This document shows, one piece after another, positions 34,015 through 46,110 of a stretch of 64,000 nt of DNA (position 1 is its first letter; the number at the start of each line of letters is the position of its first letter). A program made the position numbers and the translations under genes. The stretch is from Cliona cf. orientalis (Eukaryota > Porifera > Demospongiae > Clionaida > Clionaidae): NCBI GenBank assembly GCA_963930775.1, contig OZ005689.1, positions 18,189,775-18,253,774 of the forward strand, given 5' to 3'. The notes beneath the pieces were generated by a model. The model did no database searches, had not been told where the DNA came from, and saw only the letters and a program-made list of their open reading frames with translations.

Positions 34015-34570
34015 CACATGGGTATGGCCGGAAGTGTATATTTAATACTCTCAATGCCGGAAGCTAGGGAGGGACCAGGCCACAGCATCACGGACGGACG
34101 TATACAATATGTTATTACATTTACTTGCATAATACATACATGCATGCACACAATCATATTATGTTAAGTAGACATCATTTCCTTTTTGCCATTAAAATTG
34201 TAGGTCTTAGCATACACTGGATCCCACAAACTGTCTGAGCTGATCTGACAAGCTGTGTAACATTTCGAATGTGACGCTGAACTAATTCAAAATCTCGCTC
34301 GATCAAAGACACTGGCAATAGAGGCATAGGAAAAAATCAACAAGCAAAGCTCTCTTTCGAGAAAACATCCAAACGGTAGGTCTACTTCCCAAATTTCGCT
34401 CAAAGATGCTGGCAATAGAGGCACAAAGGAAAAATTTTACAAGCAAAGCTCTCTTTCAATGTTAGACCAAACAGTAGGTCGACTTCCCAAAAATATCACC
34501 ATTCATCAGCTGTACGCAGGTAAAACTTTAGCATGATTTTATCATATTTTCCTTGAGTCTGATTGGCCAG

Positions 34571-35406
34571 TCAAAATCTTGAATATTGTCTGGCTGGATC
34601 CTAACAGAACTAAATACTGCGGAGTGTGAGCACCCTACTTAATGTCTTGCAACTATTTTGTTGGCCCATGACCCCTTTCCATCATTGGCCTACCCTCTGA
34701 TCACCCACACCCCTCCGGTTGGTTGCTAGGTGATGGCCCACAAATGTTGAAGATCAACATTTGTAGATGCATTGGCTACCACACATCTTGTGCCTGCTTT
34801 AGAGAGAGAGGACTATAGTAAGTGGCATAATATCATACACACACACACACACATGGCAGTCATAGGTAGAAAACATATTACTTTTTGACCACATTTTTTT
34901 GTCTTATTTCCTGGGCCATTGGGCATTAGAAGCTAGAAATAGGAACTGTCTGTGATCACCATGCAGTCAGGGCAGTAGCTATATACTCAAAATCTTGAAT
35001 ATTGTCTGGCTGGATCCTAACAGAACTAAATACTGCGGAGTGTGAGCACCCTAATTAATGTCTTGCAACTATTTTGTTGGCCCATGACCCCCTTCCATCA
35101 TTGGCCTACCCTCTGATCACCCACACCCCTCCGGTTGGTTGCTAGGTGATGGCCCACAAATGTTGAAGATCAACATTTGTAGATGCATTGGCTACCACAC
35201 ATCTTGTGCCTGCTTTAGAGAGAGAGGACTATAGTAAGTGGCATAATATCATACACACACACACACACACACATGGCAGTCATAGGTAGAAAACATATTA
35301 CTTTTTGACCACATTTTTTTGTCTTATTTCCTGGGCCATTGGGCATTAGAAGCTAGAAATAGGAACTGTCTGTGAACACCATGCAGTCAGGGCAGTAGCT
35401 ATATAC
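34571..35406 (+). repeat. Tandem duplication, 416- and 420-bp units
   Basis: Unit 1 (34571-34986) and unit 2 (34987-35406) are nearly identical; differences include a longer AC microsatellite in unit 2 and a few substitutions. Both start TCAAAATCTTGAATATTG. Each unit contains a copy of the MITE-like family also seen at 3958-4075 (minus) and 58347-58466 (CTATTTTGTTGGCCCATGA, GGTTGCTAGG). Recent local duplication. Confidence 0.93.
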
Positions 35407-35409
35407 TCA

Positions 35410-35990
35410 AACACTAGCTAGCTTCTTGCACAATAATCAGGCAACAGTAGCAGTCTGAAGTTAGCAGCTTGCTTCTTGAGAAGATTTTGCCTGAGCCATT
35501 GCTAAGGGGAATGCAGGAGATGCTCTTTCTGGCTTCTTGCTTTTGCATATATCTTGGATTCTTCAATTAATCTGGCAGCAGCCACAGTTGAGTGAAAGGG
35601 AGCACCAGCATGCCATATATTCCCTGTAGCTATATGTTAGTACAGGTAAACTTTTTTCACATAAAAAAATGTTTGCAAAATTTATGGTATTGATCTCAAG
35701 CCGCCAATTCATGTAAGGATCCTGTAGACAGAATAATTATGGTAGCTGTACTCACTATATATAATGGTACATTGTGACCTCATGATGAGATAACATACAT
35801 TAAATTTGTAGTTTACAAAGCATCAATACTGGCAATAATAATATTAATTTTATGGTACGAGTCCACCCTGGCAGCCATGGGTACACAGGTGCACAGGTAG
35901 TGAGGCTATCACCACTCGCACCCTGTGTACTCACAACTAAACAGGGCCAGTGGGCGGGGAGGAGGTATGTTATGGAACCAGATTTGGTAC
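35410..35990. other. No recognised gene
   Basis: Short repeats of TTGCTTCTTG and a GTACACAGG...CCTGTGTAC inverted pair near 35880-35930. No coding signal. Confidence 0.4.
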
Positions 35991-37346
35991 ATTTCAGGCC
36001 ATATAAAATCTACCAAAAGTGGTAGACAGATGCATTGATAGAAAGCAACCATATTTAAAAGACAAAATATTCCAGTATTGGCAGATATCAGTGAAATAAT
36101 CTAAGGTAGAGATCTTCCTTATTGTGGTTAATTAGGTGATTAAAAAGGAGAAATATGCCATATCTGTTTCTACCCATGTTGGTAGATGTAGTACATGCCA
36201 TATCTGGATGTAGCAACACAGAGTCACACTAAATCGACATCCATTGCTACTCTGAGAGCTTCATGGAATGCTTTTTCACGTCTGCTTGACATCAACTTCC
36301 ATACCAGCTTTCTCTGTCCGGTATGTGGAGCTCAACCATCAACAATGATTTGTGATGGTACAATGCTCGGGTTTCACAAAGATCTAATATCATGTGTATC
36401 ACCACACTCCCACCCTCAACAGTCTGCTAGTCCTCCACTAGCTGGCAGTAATCACCAGGATAGGGTTCTACTGAAATCTCCACGATCACGTGAGCTACTT
36501 CTGAAATACGCTGGCATTACCAGAGGTAGAAAAAAAGTCCGAAATCCTAAGCAACTAACTCAGAGTGAAATGAAGACGTGTAGCAGCATCAGCAGGGATG
36601 GCTTTGTTAGCTTGGTGGAGCTTATCAATCGTCTCACTACGCAAACAGGCGAACGTACCTGTCCTGAGCCTTACAGAGAATTTCTCTCAGAAATTTCCAG
36701 AAATAGTCCTGCTTGTGGTCTTCTCCAACTTGGTGATAATAGGGAAGTTATCAGATCTCTTCAAAAGCTTGTGCAAAATTCAATCAACATCCTGGACACT
36801 TCATCACATCATGAACTGTCAGCACTTCAAGCTCATGCTCCGCTCATAGCAGATTTTGTGTGCAAATGCCCAAAGTCACCACTAGGCAAACTACCACAAG
36901 ATGTGTGTGATATTGTGGCACACATCGAGAAAGTACAGCAAACATATGCACATCCACTCCCTCAATCGAGATGTTATCCTTCAGTAACTAGTGATTGTGA
37001 CAAATGGAGCTTCTTTCCCAGTCTTCCGATAGTGCGTGGAAGGGGTACTTACGCCGCAGACCATGGTAATGCACCACAGAGCATAATAGAAGATGCTTGC
37101 CGTAAAGCTTCATATGGCCACCTGACCCTAACACCTGGGATATTTACAGTTTACTGCCCGCATGGAGTATGCTATGGTTTTCAAGCCATGAGAAGTTGCG
37201 AGTCACCACAGTACCCTTTTGACATTTTCACTTTTCGATTTCACGCGCCTCCAAGGATCATCATATACGACAATACATGCAAATTACACATCTACTGCCT
37301 AAACCGAGAGCCAGCACGATGCAGCAACACCCGATTCTTTGTAGAC

Positions 37347-39200
37347 AGCTCCCTACTCAAAATGGAGAGCCTGAAATATGCATATTTCAGCACATTTCAT
37401 GCGCCCAAATCCAGAAAGTTCCATGCATGAAATTTCCAATGACAATATTGAATAATTCGAAATTTCATGCATGTTACATGCATGATTCCTAAAACATGCA
37501 TGTAACATGCAGGGATTTGGGACGTTTTTCGGGTATGGGACATGCATATTACATGCATGGATTGGTGCCTAAATTTCATGCATGTTCCATGCATGAAAAA
37601 TATGGATATTTCATGCATGAAACCTGCATGTTCCAGGTGTATTCCATGCGTCGTACAAGCGTATTCCAAGCATGATACAGGCGTATTCCATATGTGGTAC
37701 AGGCGTATTCCATGCGTAGTACAGGCGCATTCCATGATACTGGGAAATTCCATTCATGTGTGCATACACAGTACAGCTACAGCAAGGGCGGAGAATAGGT
37801 AGCAAAAGTGGGGGGGGGGGGGGCTCAAACCTTTGATTGTGTACTGTGACAATGGTTAGGCTATGTGCATATGCCTATAGCCCACCTAGGGGGGTCTGGG
37901 GGCATGCTCCCCCAGAAATTTTTGGAAACTTTGACTCTCTGAGAGTGTTCCTGATGCATTCTGGCAGCAGTTGTTGGACTGATTTAGTAGCTATTTTTAC
38001 CCGAGCACTCTTTTGCAAACACCCAGAACTATGTTGCTGTAATTTTATAGCATGGGCATGTGATAAAATGGGGGGGCTCAGCCCCCCTTGTTTCCAAAGT
38101 GGGGGGGCTGAAGCCCCCCCTGCCCCCCCATTTCTCCGCCCCTGTACAGGCATATTTTAATAACCCTTGGACAGAGTACTTGTACTATACTTGCTGTAAG
38201 CATAAGGCACTGTGCTCCTGCATAGGCAAGTGTGCTCTTCATAGATATGTAGATACTGGCTTTAAGAAAATAGGTAAAGCTTGTTGGCACCTATAGACAT
38301 GCATATTATGCTGTAAGATATGAGATTTAGAGCAGCTCTTACATAATTTTATAGCAGAGGTATACACATTCTGTCCCCCAAAAAATTACAGGTATATGAA
38401 TATCTCAGCAGTATGTTACTACCCACTGATTAGCAGCTAAACCATATTCAGTGTTCACATACATGTAGCTACATGGCACTGTATACGTACTGGCCCTCCC
38501 TCCCCCCTCCCCCCAATTTGGTCTTTTACATATTGTAGGATACTTCAGTAACTAGCACTGAGACCCCAAGGTGAGTTTGAGGACTGAAATAAGGGACCAC
38601 ATTCTTATCTGTAACCTTGATATCTGTAATGCTAGTTGGGGACAACTTTCAAACTAAAGAAGCTCTTTTTATTTACACTCATCCAGCCAAATAAACTTAC
38701 AACCACACTATAATTATGGAAATTAATTTTACATGGGGTATACTAAACAATGTGTTAATTTAGTATGGCTCTCCAAGTTAGGCTATATAGTAGCTACTTA
38801 CCTTGGAGCACTAAAGGTTTCACAAAGTCTCACACTTTCAAATCTACAAAGCAGCTGCTTCTAATCAGTATGATGTAATGTGGAACTTTATGCATGTAAC
38901 ATGCATGGTTCAGGAGTGATAAAATCTCACACATGTTTCGTTTCATGCATGTTTCATGCATGGTATATCTGTCACACGTATTTTATACTTTCATGCATGT
39001 TTCATGCGTAACATACACTTTCATGTATGTTTCATGCATGAAAAATGCATGGAAGTAACTTCCATGCATGAAACATGCATGAAAGTATATTCCATGCATA
39101 AACTATCCTGAAACATGCATGGCAAACGCATGAAAGTCGCTTCCATGCATGAAATGTGCTGAAACATGCATGTTTCAGGCGCTCCATTTTGAGTAGGGCT
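37347..39200. mobile_element. 1.85-kb non-autonomous element N1, copy 1, inserted in the KDZ gene
   Basis: The termini are inverted repeats with CCCTACTCAAAATGGAG followed by (A/C)GCCTGAAA, a palindrome ATGCAT, and GCACATTTCATGC. The first several hundred bases at each end are palindromic CATGCATG-type repeats. The coding sequence of the host resumes exactly at 39201. At most a 2-bp (AG) duplication is visible. Copy 2, in opposite orientation, is at 47079-48955. No protein is encoded. Confidence 0.9.
37783..38144. mobile_element. 362-bp MITE nested in N1 copy 1, duplication TACAG
   Basis: Ends CAAGGGCGGAGAA and TTTCTCCGCCCCTG, flanked by TACAG at 37778-37782 and 38145-38149. N1 copy 2 lacks an insertion at this point, which confirms the boundaries. 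The interior has G runs and the hairpin GGGGGGCTCAGCCCCCC. Confidence 0.93.
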
Positions 39201-39518
39201 AGGTTCCATTGGAGAGGACATGTGGGTTGTACTAAAGGCTATTGTATGGATTCGTACAAGACCCTGGATACAAGAAGTATAAACTACCAAATAAATGAGC
39301 AGGCTAATTCTGGACTCCAGAAGGATAAAGGGACAGTTAGCATGCATGAGACCATCCAATTTTGTTTACGTTATCTCTGTTCCTAGCCATAACTAATCAG
39401 GACAAAATATGTAAGCTAGACATATCTACACTTAGTATTTGATGTGCTCACATATGACATACTTTTTTTTTATAATTATATCTGATTTTGGTTATAATTT
39501 TGTGCATGGATATCTTGT

Positions 39519-40001
39519 AATTACCCCGCGTGCGCGCATGCGCAGCAGGGGGTAAAGCAATCGGTTTGTCTGTCGTCTGTCGTCTGTCGTCTGTCAGCAT
39601 AAAAATTGGCAAATCTCAACATTTAGGCGAAAGTAGGGTCAATAAATGGGATAAAATGGAGTAAGACAGCGAAAAAACACCTTCTGTCTCGTTCTTAACC
39701 CTAGGCAATACCCAGGGAAGCTACAAATTGTGCAAGTATGTCGGACACGCCCACCTAGTACATTATGAAGTCTATTGCGCATGCTCGAGCTTCTCTACTA
39801 TATAGGGAGTCTACTGCGCATGCTCGAGCTTCTCGACAGCATGCTTCTAGCAATGTCATTTGTGATCATGGATCTCAGAAAGAACGACAAAGTTCGTGAG
39901 TAGCAAGAGAATAAACTTCAAAGAATTCAGGCCTCTAAGAAGAGGCATGGCCATGGGCGATATTGCCATGGCACGCGGGGTATGTGCTCTATGAGCTCTA
40001 G
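39519..40001 (-). repeat. Dispersed repeat family R2, copy b
   Basis: Reversed relative to copy a: starts ATTACCCCGCGTGCGCGCA and ends CGCGGGGTATGTGCTCTATG. It lies within the KDZ element, between the coding end and the right repeat array. Tandem GTCTGTC units lie at about 39565-39597. Confidence 0.75.
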
Positions 40002-40044
40002 TTTTTATTATCTACTAAGTGTACTTTACCACTTCAATTGCTAG

Positions 40045-40820
40045 GATATGCGATATAAATCTACCGTATATGTTGGGCAGTTACTATATCTATCACAATT
40101 GGCAGAAATACATCTACCAGATATGGCACAAATAGATCTACCAGGATTGGCAAAAATACCATGGCATATGACTATTACAAAATCTACCAGAAGTGGCAGA
40201 AACAGAGCTACCAGATATGGCATGTTAGCTACCACGTCTACCAACAATGGTAGAGATAAATCTACCTGATATGGCATAATACTACGTCTACCAACATTGG
40301 TAGGAATAAATCTACCAGATATGGCACGTTACTATGTCTACCAACAGTGGTAGAAATAAATCTACCAGATACGGCACGTTACTACATGATAAAAATGTTT
40401 CTACCATCCATGGTATATACCCTCATTGTTCAGTCACCTAATAGGCCATGAAAAAGGAACATTTCTACCATCTATGGTAGATATAGCTACCCTCCTCACA
40501 TAATAGGCCACGAAAAATCTACCATCTATGGTAGATACCCTCCCCCCTACCTTTTCAGTCACCAAATAGGCCATGAAAGGAATATTTCTACCATCTATGG
40601 TAGATACCCTCCTTTTTCAGTCACCTAATAGGCCATGAAAGGACCATCTATGGTCCTTTTTCAGTCACCTAATAGGCCATGAAAAGGAACATTTCTACCA
40701 CAGATGGTAGATATCATAAACCTTAAATACTGAGTAGGCCATAAAATAGGACAACACAAGTCTACCATTAATTTTTTGGAAGAAATTGTATGGCTAGAAG
40801 TCTACCACATTTGGCTACCA
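40045..40820. repeat. Array of TCTACC...GGTAGA units
   Basis: About thirteen imperfect units of 45-70 bp each centre on a small inverted repeat such as CTACCATCTATGGTAG, spaced by TCAGTCACCTAATAGGCC. Each unit can form a short hairpin. Interpreted as the right subterminal region of the KDZ element. Confidence 0.8.
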
Positions 40821-41189
40821 TATATACCTGGCGGGGAGACCACACCTCCTTTTCTTCCTTTCTTCACTGTAGCCACCCATCCATAGATGGTAGGATATGA
40901 GCTGCAAAGTGGGTCTTCAACATCATAGTGGACGTACAGTATGTAGAGGCCACCACAGTGGAGAGAAATCTCTGTGTGACAGTATTGACACATGTAGGGA
41001 TAATATACGCATGTGGAGTAGATTACTCCTGATTGTACACAAGCCCTTGAGTATACACAAACTCTATAATAATAATTATGATAGTTAGATGTTAGTTGCA
41101 TATTACCGGTTTTTTTCAAAACCACCAAATAAACAAAAGATTACCACCAAGCGAGCAACATTATCAACAGAAATAAAAAAAAAAACTAG

Positions 41190-43017
41190 CTACGTATTGA
41201 TACTAAACACTCTTCTATGAGATTTATAAGTCTTAACAGCCTCATCTACATCTTTACATGTGTGTCCTTCAGCATAAGCTTTTAAAAAATCCCTGCATGT
41301 TGCAAAAAACTTGCTAGTTAAGTCCGGTTTACAGGTATCCAGAGTTTGAGGTACTATAGTTCGTAATCTAGTGATAGTTCCATTTGCATATGATCGAGAG
41401 TATTTTTTGGCATGACACCAACATCTTTCTATAGCATTTAGTTCGCAATGAAACTTGGGAAAGAACATGCATAAATGTCCACGACTTTCAACTTTTTCCT
41501 CCACCAGTGTTTTAGCATTTTTAAAATTGTCAAATTTTGATAATTCCTCTCTTAATTTGTCTGCATTCATACCTCTGATATCTATACCTCTCTCCTGCGG
41601 GACTATTTTTAATCCTTTTGGACGTCCATCAGGGAGAACCATTGTCTGCTGAATTCCATTGTACACTGTATTCCTCATTACTGGTTGCTTTCCTCCTGGT
41701 CGAACATTCATATTCTCTACTCTGAGTGCATCATCAGGACATTTTTTTGTGTGATGGTGCATTATCAAAGACAAATAATCCTTGATATGTAGGGTATTTG
41801 GCCTCAAATATGTCAATTGCTTCATCAACTTGAAGAAGGAATTTATCGCTGTCAAAATAGCCGTCGGTTTGTGTTTCAAGAAGAAGACGTGCCTGTTTAT
41901 CTTCGTGCCGAAGATAGTCACCACTTGCTTCCTCAATAAAATCAGATACCATTATTGCCTGACCCAAAGATTTCTGTTTTAAAATAGTCATTCTACCATC
42001 GCTCCAATAATTGGATTGGTCAGCATTAGAATAAAAAGTGGATTCATCGTGGTGTACGACAATTATTGGCATTTGGCCTTCCCTCGAGACAGGTGTATAA
42101 CCAGGACGTGAACAGAACGGCTCAAGCTCCATTACCTTCGAAACAAACTCACTTCTGTACGCAACTACATCACTACGCTCATGTCCATCAAAGTACACGC
42201 CTTTGTGGTGATTTTTTTGTGAGAATCCAAGATTATGAAGCCAAGAACGGGCTGTTTCACAACAAATGGTCACACCATACTTTTCAAATATCCATTCACA
42301 AAAAGCTTGGCTGGTCATGTTAGGCTGTCCACGAATACAAGAATTTTGTCGTATGTACTCCCTAGCTGCTAAGCGAAAATCTTCATCATTTAAGAGACTT
42401 CCAGTTAACTTGCTGGTTCGGCCTCTCTCCGATGATAGTAAGTCTACCATAACATCATGATCAATGGACTCAGGGGAGATATCTACCAGTGACATGTAGT
42501 ACTGTGATGCCCACTTTCGAACAGTGTATGCTGAAGCTCCAGTGACGTCAGCAGCCCGACTTGCAGCTTCAACAATGCCAAGTCCCCAGAGTGTTACGCC
42601 AGCTGTGAAGACTTGAATAGCAAGTGCTCTGTGCATTTCAGTAGATACATTTCTCTCCACATACTTGTCTATCTTTTGTTTGCCAATATCAATCACCAAT
42701 TTGTTTTTCTTTAATAGATTTTGCAGTGTTTTACAGGGCTCATGATCGTTGTCCACATCTTCATGCTCTTCCCACCTAACTACATTTGCAGCTACACTGT
42801 CCCCACGGGGCTCATATCCATCATGGTTCTGTTGCACCATTCTAGCTACTGCAACTTCTTTGCATGCCCTCTTACCTCTAGGCTGGTCGTTGGTGATCTC
42901 ACTCAGGAGCTGATTGACTCCCCTGCACCTCTTCTTGCGAGGCTTCACCAATGAGGAAGCTGTGGTTTGGTTCTCAAAAGAACCGGTTGGGTCGGCGGTG
43001 GCATTAGCACAGAGCAT
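41190..43017 (-). pseudogene. IS630/Tc1-superfamily DDE_3 transposase with one frameshift
   Basis: A genuine ATG at 43017 opens 427 codons. A basic segment (VKPRKKRCRG) and a helix-turn-helix-like region (LWGLGIVEAASRAADVTGAS) precede the catalytic core: Asp324 in VVHHDESTFY and Asp418 in LFVFDNAPSH. The frame then shifts at T7 (41742-41748) and continues with DALRVENMNVRPGGKQPV and the last catalytic residue in HCELNAIERCW, ending at 41190. Six T instead of seven would give one protein of about 608 residues, the usual size for this family, which is best known from fungi and some invertebrates. All three catalytic acids are present. Terminal repeats were not identified. The single homopolymer lesion might be a sequencing error, in which case the gene is intact. 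Confidence 0.88.
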
Positions 43018-43570
43018 AGCGAACAGCTGTTCAGTCGATCGATCTTGAATTCAATACATTTCCATATATGGCGCGCATGCATGTAGCGTAATTAGTACAA
43101 ATTGAATTCACGTGAGCACGCGTGACGTAAGAAGTTTTCAGTGATGTCACACCGTAATACAAACATATGGGAGTAAATAAATCCATCGTTTTTGCAGCTA
43201 CTTTAAGGTAATTCATAATATAGACACTATATACAATCATTTGGTATATTTTCAAGTGAAAAAAGTAAAAAATAAAAAGTTTTGCTCTCTTGCTCTGTAG
43301 CACCGTATACACACATGAATACATGAATGCATCCACACATGCATGTTTGTGGAAATGAGAGAAGATACATCTTAGTGGTGCATATTGCAGTTCTCTGCAC
43401 TGCTTCTACCTACGTAGCATGGTTGACCACACCCACCCACCCCTCTCCACCTTTTAGACACCTCCACAGTGTACGAGAATGGGTGCTTGTTCTATGAATT
43501 TCTATATAGAAACTCGGAATAGAAAGATAGAGATTACTAGCACTATAGCTGAAATGGATTTTTAAATTAC

Positions 43571-43720
43571 GTCTCCTAGCTCAGAATGGGTCGAAACTAA
43601 TGAAAGAATTTTGATTCATACCTTAGAATTTAAATAAGTTATGGCACTTTGAAGTTTTCCCATACATTTGTATAGGTAAGCCATGCATTTTCAGCCCACA
43701 CACTAGGTGAGGGGTGAAAT
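43571..43720 (+). repeat. Partial copy of the 9941-11430 / 62634-64000 repeat
   Basis: Shares GAATGGGTCGAAACTA, TTTTGATTCA, CCTTAGAATT and AAGCCATGCATTT in order with 10879-11030. It overlaps the 3-prime side of the HIRAN-like gene region. Confidence 0.75.
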
Positions 43721-43735
43721 TGGGGCGGGCGTGAA

Positions 43736-44892
43736 TTAGGTTCTCTTGGAGTTGGTACGTGGAGTAGAGGATTGTAAGAGAGGGCAGGGGATAGCTGTGG
43801 TTTGAGGCAGGAGAGGCGGGTCAAACAGTTCGTCTATCATTTTGTTCATGTCCTTTGAAGAGAGAGAGCTCACATCATAGTCAGTTTTAGAGGTTTTAGA
43901 GGAATAGTGTGAATGGAGAGGTACAGGATCAAATAGTGTGTCGATCATCTTGGTCATGTCAGTAGAAGAGAGAGAGCTAACACTAGAGAAAGAGAGAGAG
44001 CTATCACAAGAGGAGAGAGAACACATACTAGAAGAGCGAGAGGACACACTGGAGGTGGAGGTATTAGTCAAACATTTAGAACTAGGGTCAAGCAGTTCAT
44101 TCTTCAGTTTGTCCGTGTCAGCAGATGATGGTGAGAAAAAAGTGGTACAATGGGAGGGGGTTGTAGAAACAGATGTAGAAGATAAGGGTACGGGTAAGGT
44201 GGTAGCGTTAGACGTTAGTGGAGGTCCGTTGTTAGCACGAGTGGTGGAATGATTTGGAGACTTCTGAAAACAAACCAGCCCCTTCAATCTTGGAAGAGCT
44301 CCCTCCAGAGTTGTCTTCAGCTCACGCAGCATATCTGGATGTCCATGGATGGTAACAGAGAGATCAACTGCACGATACCTCCAGTTTCTGTTACCATCAG
44401 GAGCCCTGGAGTACGGCTCAGAAGTGACGACACCGTAAGATAACATACCATATGTCGGTACCACTGTGGTATCAACCGTACATACACGTACATGTAGTTA
44501 AAACTAAAGTTAATGAGCATCATGCAGCTACATGTACCCAACATGTGAAATACATGTATCTATAGCTACCATTTTACAGCTCAAAAGTACATAATTTGTA
44601 CATGCTACAAGATCATAACCGCCATAAATACTTACCCAGATATGCGAAGACGTCTCAGCAACAATGGAGAGAGCGTCTTTGCAACTTCGGCGGCCATGTG
44701 TCCCAACATCATCCCACTCTTGCCAGCCAAGCGAACCTCCACACAGTTTTTGTCCTTGATATGGTAGGGATAACGTCTGAATAGGACCCTGCTGCCTACC
44801 TCCACGCCAACTTCAGCTAGATCATAAAACTTAATCCCCCTGCACTGCGCCGTAAAACGCGCGAGACTTACTTCTTCCATTTCGAGCGCCAT
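43736..44892 (-). CDS. HIRAN-like domain protein with Ser-rich repeated tail
   Basis: Exon 1 (44892-44636) starts MALEMEEVSLARF. Its GIKFYDLAEVGVEVGSRVL, then KDKNCVEVRLAGKSG, LGHMAAEVAKTLSPLL fits a HIRAN domain, a DNA-end or damage-related module. A donor CTGG/GTAAGT follows. Exon 2 begins at the CAG acceptor 44464 and has YGVVTSEPYSRAPDGNRNWR and LSVTIHGHPDMLRELKTTL. Next comes a long Ser/Thr-rich tail with three related units: DTDKLKNELLDPS, STDMTKMIDTLFDPV and SKDMNKMIDELFDPP. The stop is at 43736. The donor leaves two bases but exon 2 needs one, so there is a one-base error, a one-base mutation, or a splice site I missed. Such HIRAN proteins are multicopy in many marine invertebrates. 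Confidence 0.55.
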
Positions 44893-44999
44893 CTTCTCAG
44901 CTGTACAGGGAAGCAATGTAATGAATAGTTGAGGTGGGTGACATCACGAGCTTGACCGCAACGTTTGCTACGTCATCAAAACTGCAAGATCGAGCTGCG

Positions 45000-45880
45000 A
45001 GTGCACTCTCGCGCACTTTCATCGCTAAAAATCGCCTCATAGCTCGAGCTGCACGCACGGCGAATGGTTTGATAGTCATATCAGCCTCTCTGCAAAGCAA
45101 GTATCAAGCGCTAACTCTTAACTAAAAGTGGAAGTTGCATTTTCGATCCCAAACGGTTTGCCACCATTTTTGCACAATTTTTTGGCGCATTTTCGGCCGT
45201 TTCTCCGTAGCTGTGCAAAGTTAACGGCTCTCGAACGAGATAAACAATGATCCATGCAGTGCCTACAATGGCCCAGAGTCGGTGTTCTTAACGGGCAGTA
45301 GTTCATCCAAACCGATCCCAAACGTTTTTTGCTTACCTGCTGCAAAGAATCAGCCACGCCTCCTTACCGGAGTGACCGCAGAGCCACGCCCACCACCTGA
45401 AGCACCACAAGTGCATACTCTACTCATACATATCAACAATAATCACTCAAATTGTATGTATTAGAAGTTATACAGAAAATAGTAAAAAATCAAAAGTTTT
45501 GCTCTTTTGCTCTGTAGCACTGTACATAATTATGTGTGTGCATGTGTGTGTGTCACTGCGTGCTATGGTCCCACTGTTTCAGCTACATTTCTGCTTTATG
45601 TGCAGTCCTGATGTGTTCTTATGTACGTATCTCCAGCAGCAATTTACTTTCTGTGGTTATAATATGTGGGGTAATTATGGTGTTATTTATGAGATAATTA
45701 GAATTAGCCTTTTTGAGTAAACAGGTAGAGTATTGTACACGTGTATCCAGCGAGGGCAGGTGTTTGCAAGCATCTGAATACTAATATTATTTTTAACTAG
45801 CTAACAGCTTTTCTGTACTGCTATTGCAAATTACCAGATACACCTTATCAGCCATTGATGTTATTTGGTATGTAGGTTAA
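45000..45880. other. No recognised gene
   Basis: GC-richer sequence at 44930-45420 has several CpG and may be the upstream region of the HIRAN-like gene. No protein motif found. Confidence 0.35.
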
Positions 45881-46110
45881 CCTTTACCGAACACTTTCAG
45901 CCTTCTAGGCGACCAGGGTAGGTGTATTTTTATCTACCAATGGTCGCCAGTTTTAAGGTCAAAGATTATGCTTTCAGCCTCACCCCTGTCAATTGCACAT
46001 GCATATTCCAACCCAGCCCCTCCCCTGTACATGTCTATCTGTGCATGCACATATTAATTATCATCCACTCTTCACGTAAACCTTGCAAATTAAATAAGCC
46101 TTTTGTTTGT
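45880..46110 (+). repeat. Dispersed repeat family R1, copy 2
   Basis: Partial copy sharing GTCGCCAGTTTTAAGGTCAA, CTTTCAGCCTCACCCCTG and CCCCTCCCCTGT with the other R1 copies. Confidence 0.7.

Larger units (their letters stand above)
36195..39386 (+). pseudogene. KDZ-type transposase split by a 1.85-kb insertion
   Basis: Two coding blocks, 36195-37346 and 39201-39386, join in frame into about 445 residues. The first has CPVCG (41-45), a likely first catalytic Asp in MICDGTMLGF (Asp54), and FDIFTFRFHAPP then IIIYDNTCKLHIYCLNREP with Asp359. The second resumes directly with RFHWRGHVGCTKGY and has INYQINEQANSGLQ, carrying the final Glu. This matches the KDZ transposase core shared with vertebrate HMGXB3. 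The frame is otherwise open, so the insertion is the main lesion. The ATG at 36195 lies in a subterminal repeat unit, so the original start and any upstream zinc-finger exons are uncertain. Confidence 0.82.
35990..40830 (+). mobile_element. KDZ (HMGXB3-like) transposon remnant with subterminal TCTACC/GGTAGA repeats
   Basis: A KDZ-type coding region (36195-39386) is bracketed by arrays of one motif family: TCTACC, a few bases, then GGTAGA, alternating with AGATATGGCA. About three units lie at 36010-36215 and about thirteen at 40045-40820, mostly in opposite orientation on the two sides. This suggests subterminal repeats of the element. The exact ends and the target duplication were not resolved. 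Two later insertions sit inside: the 1.85-kb element at 37347-39200 and family R2 copy b at 39519-40001. Confidence 0.65.

Noticed and set aside
40810-40850. Start of a U1 snRNA gene (ATACCTGGCGGGGAGACC)
   Set aside because: Only the first 18 bases resemble U1; the following sequence has none of the U1 stem-loops or the Sm site.
41190-41936. Second independent gene overlapping the DDE_3 transposase
   Set aside because: Its first part is out of frame with family motifs; only the portion after the T7 shift matches the transposase, so it is the same gene.
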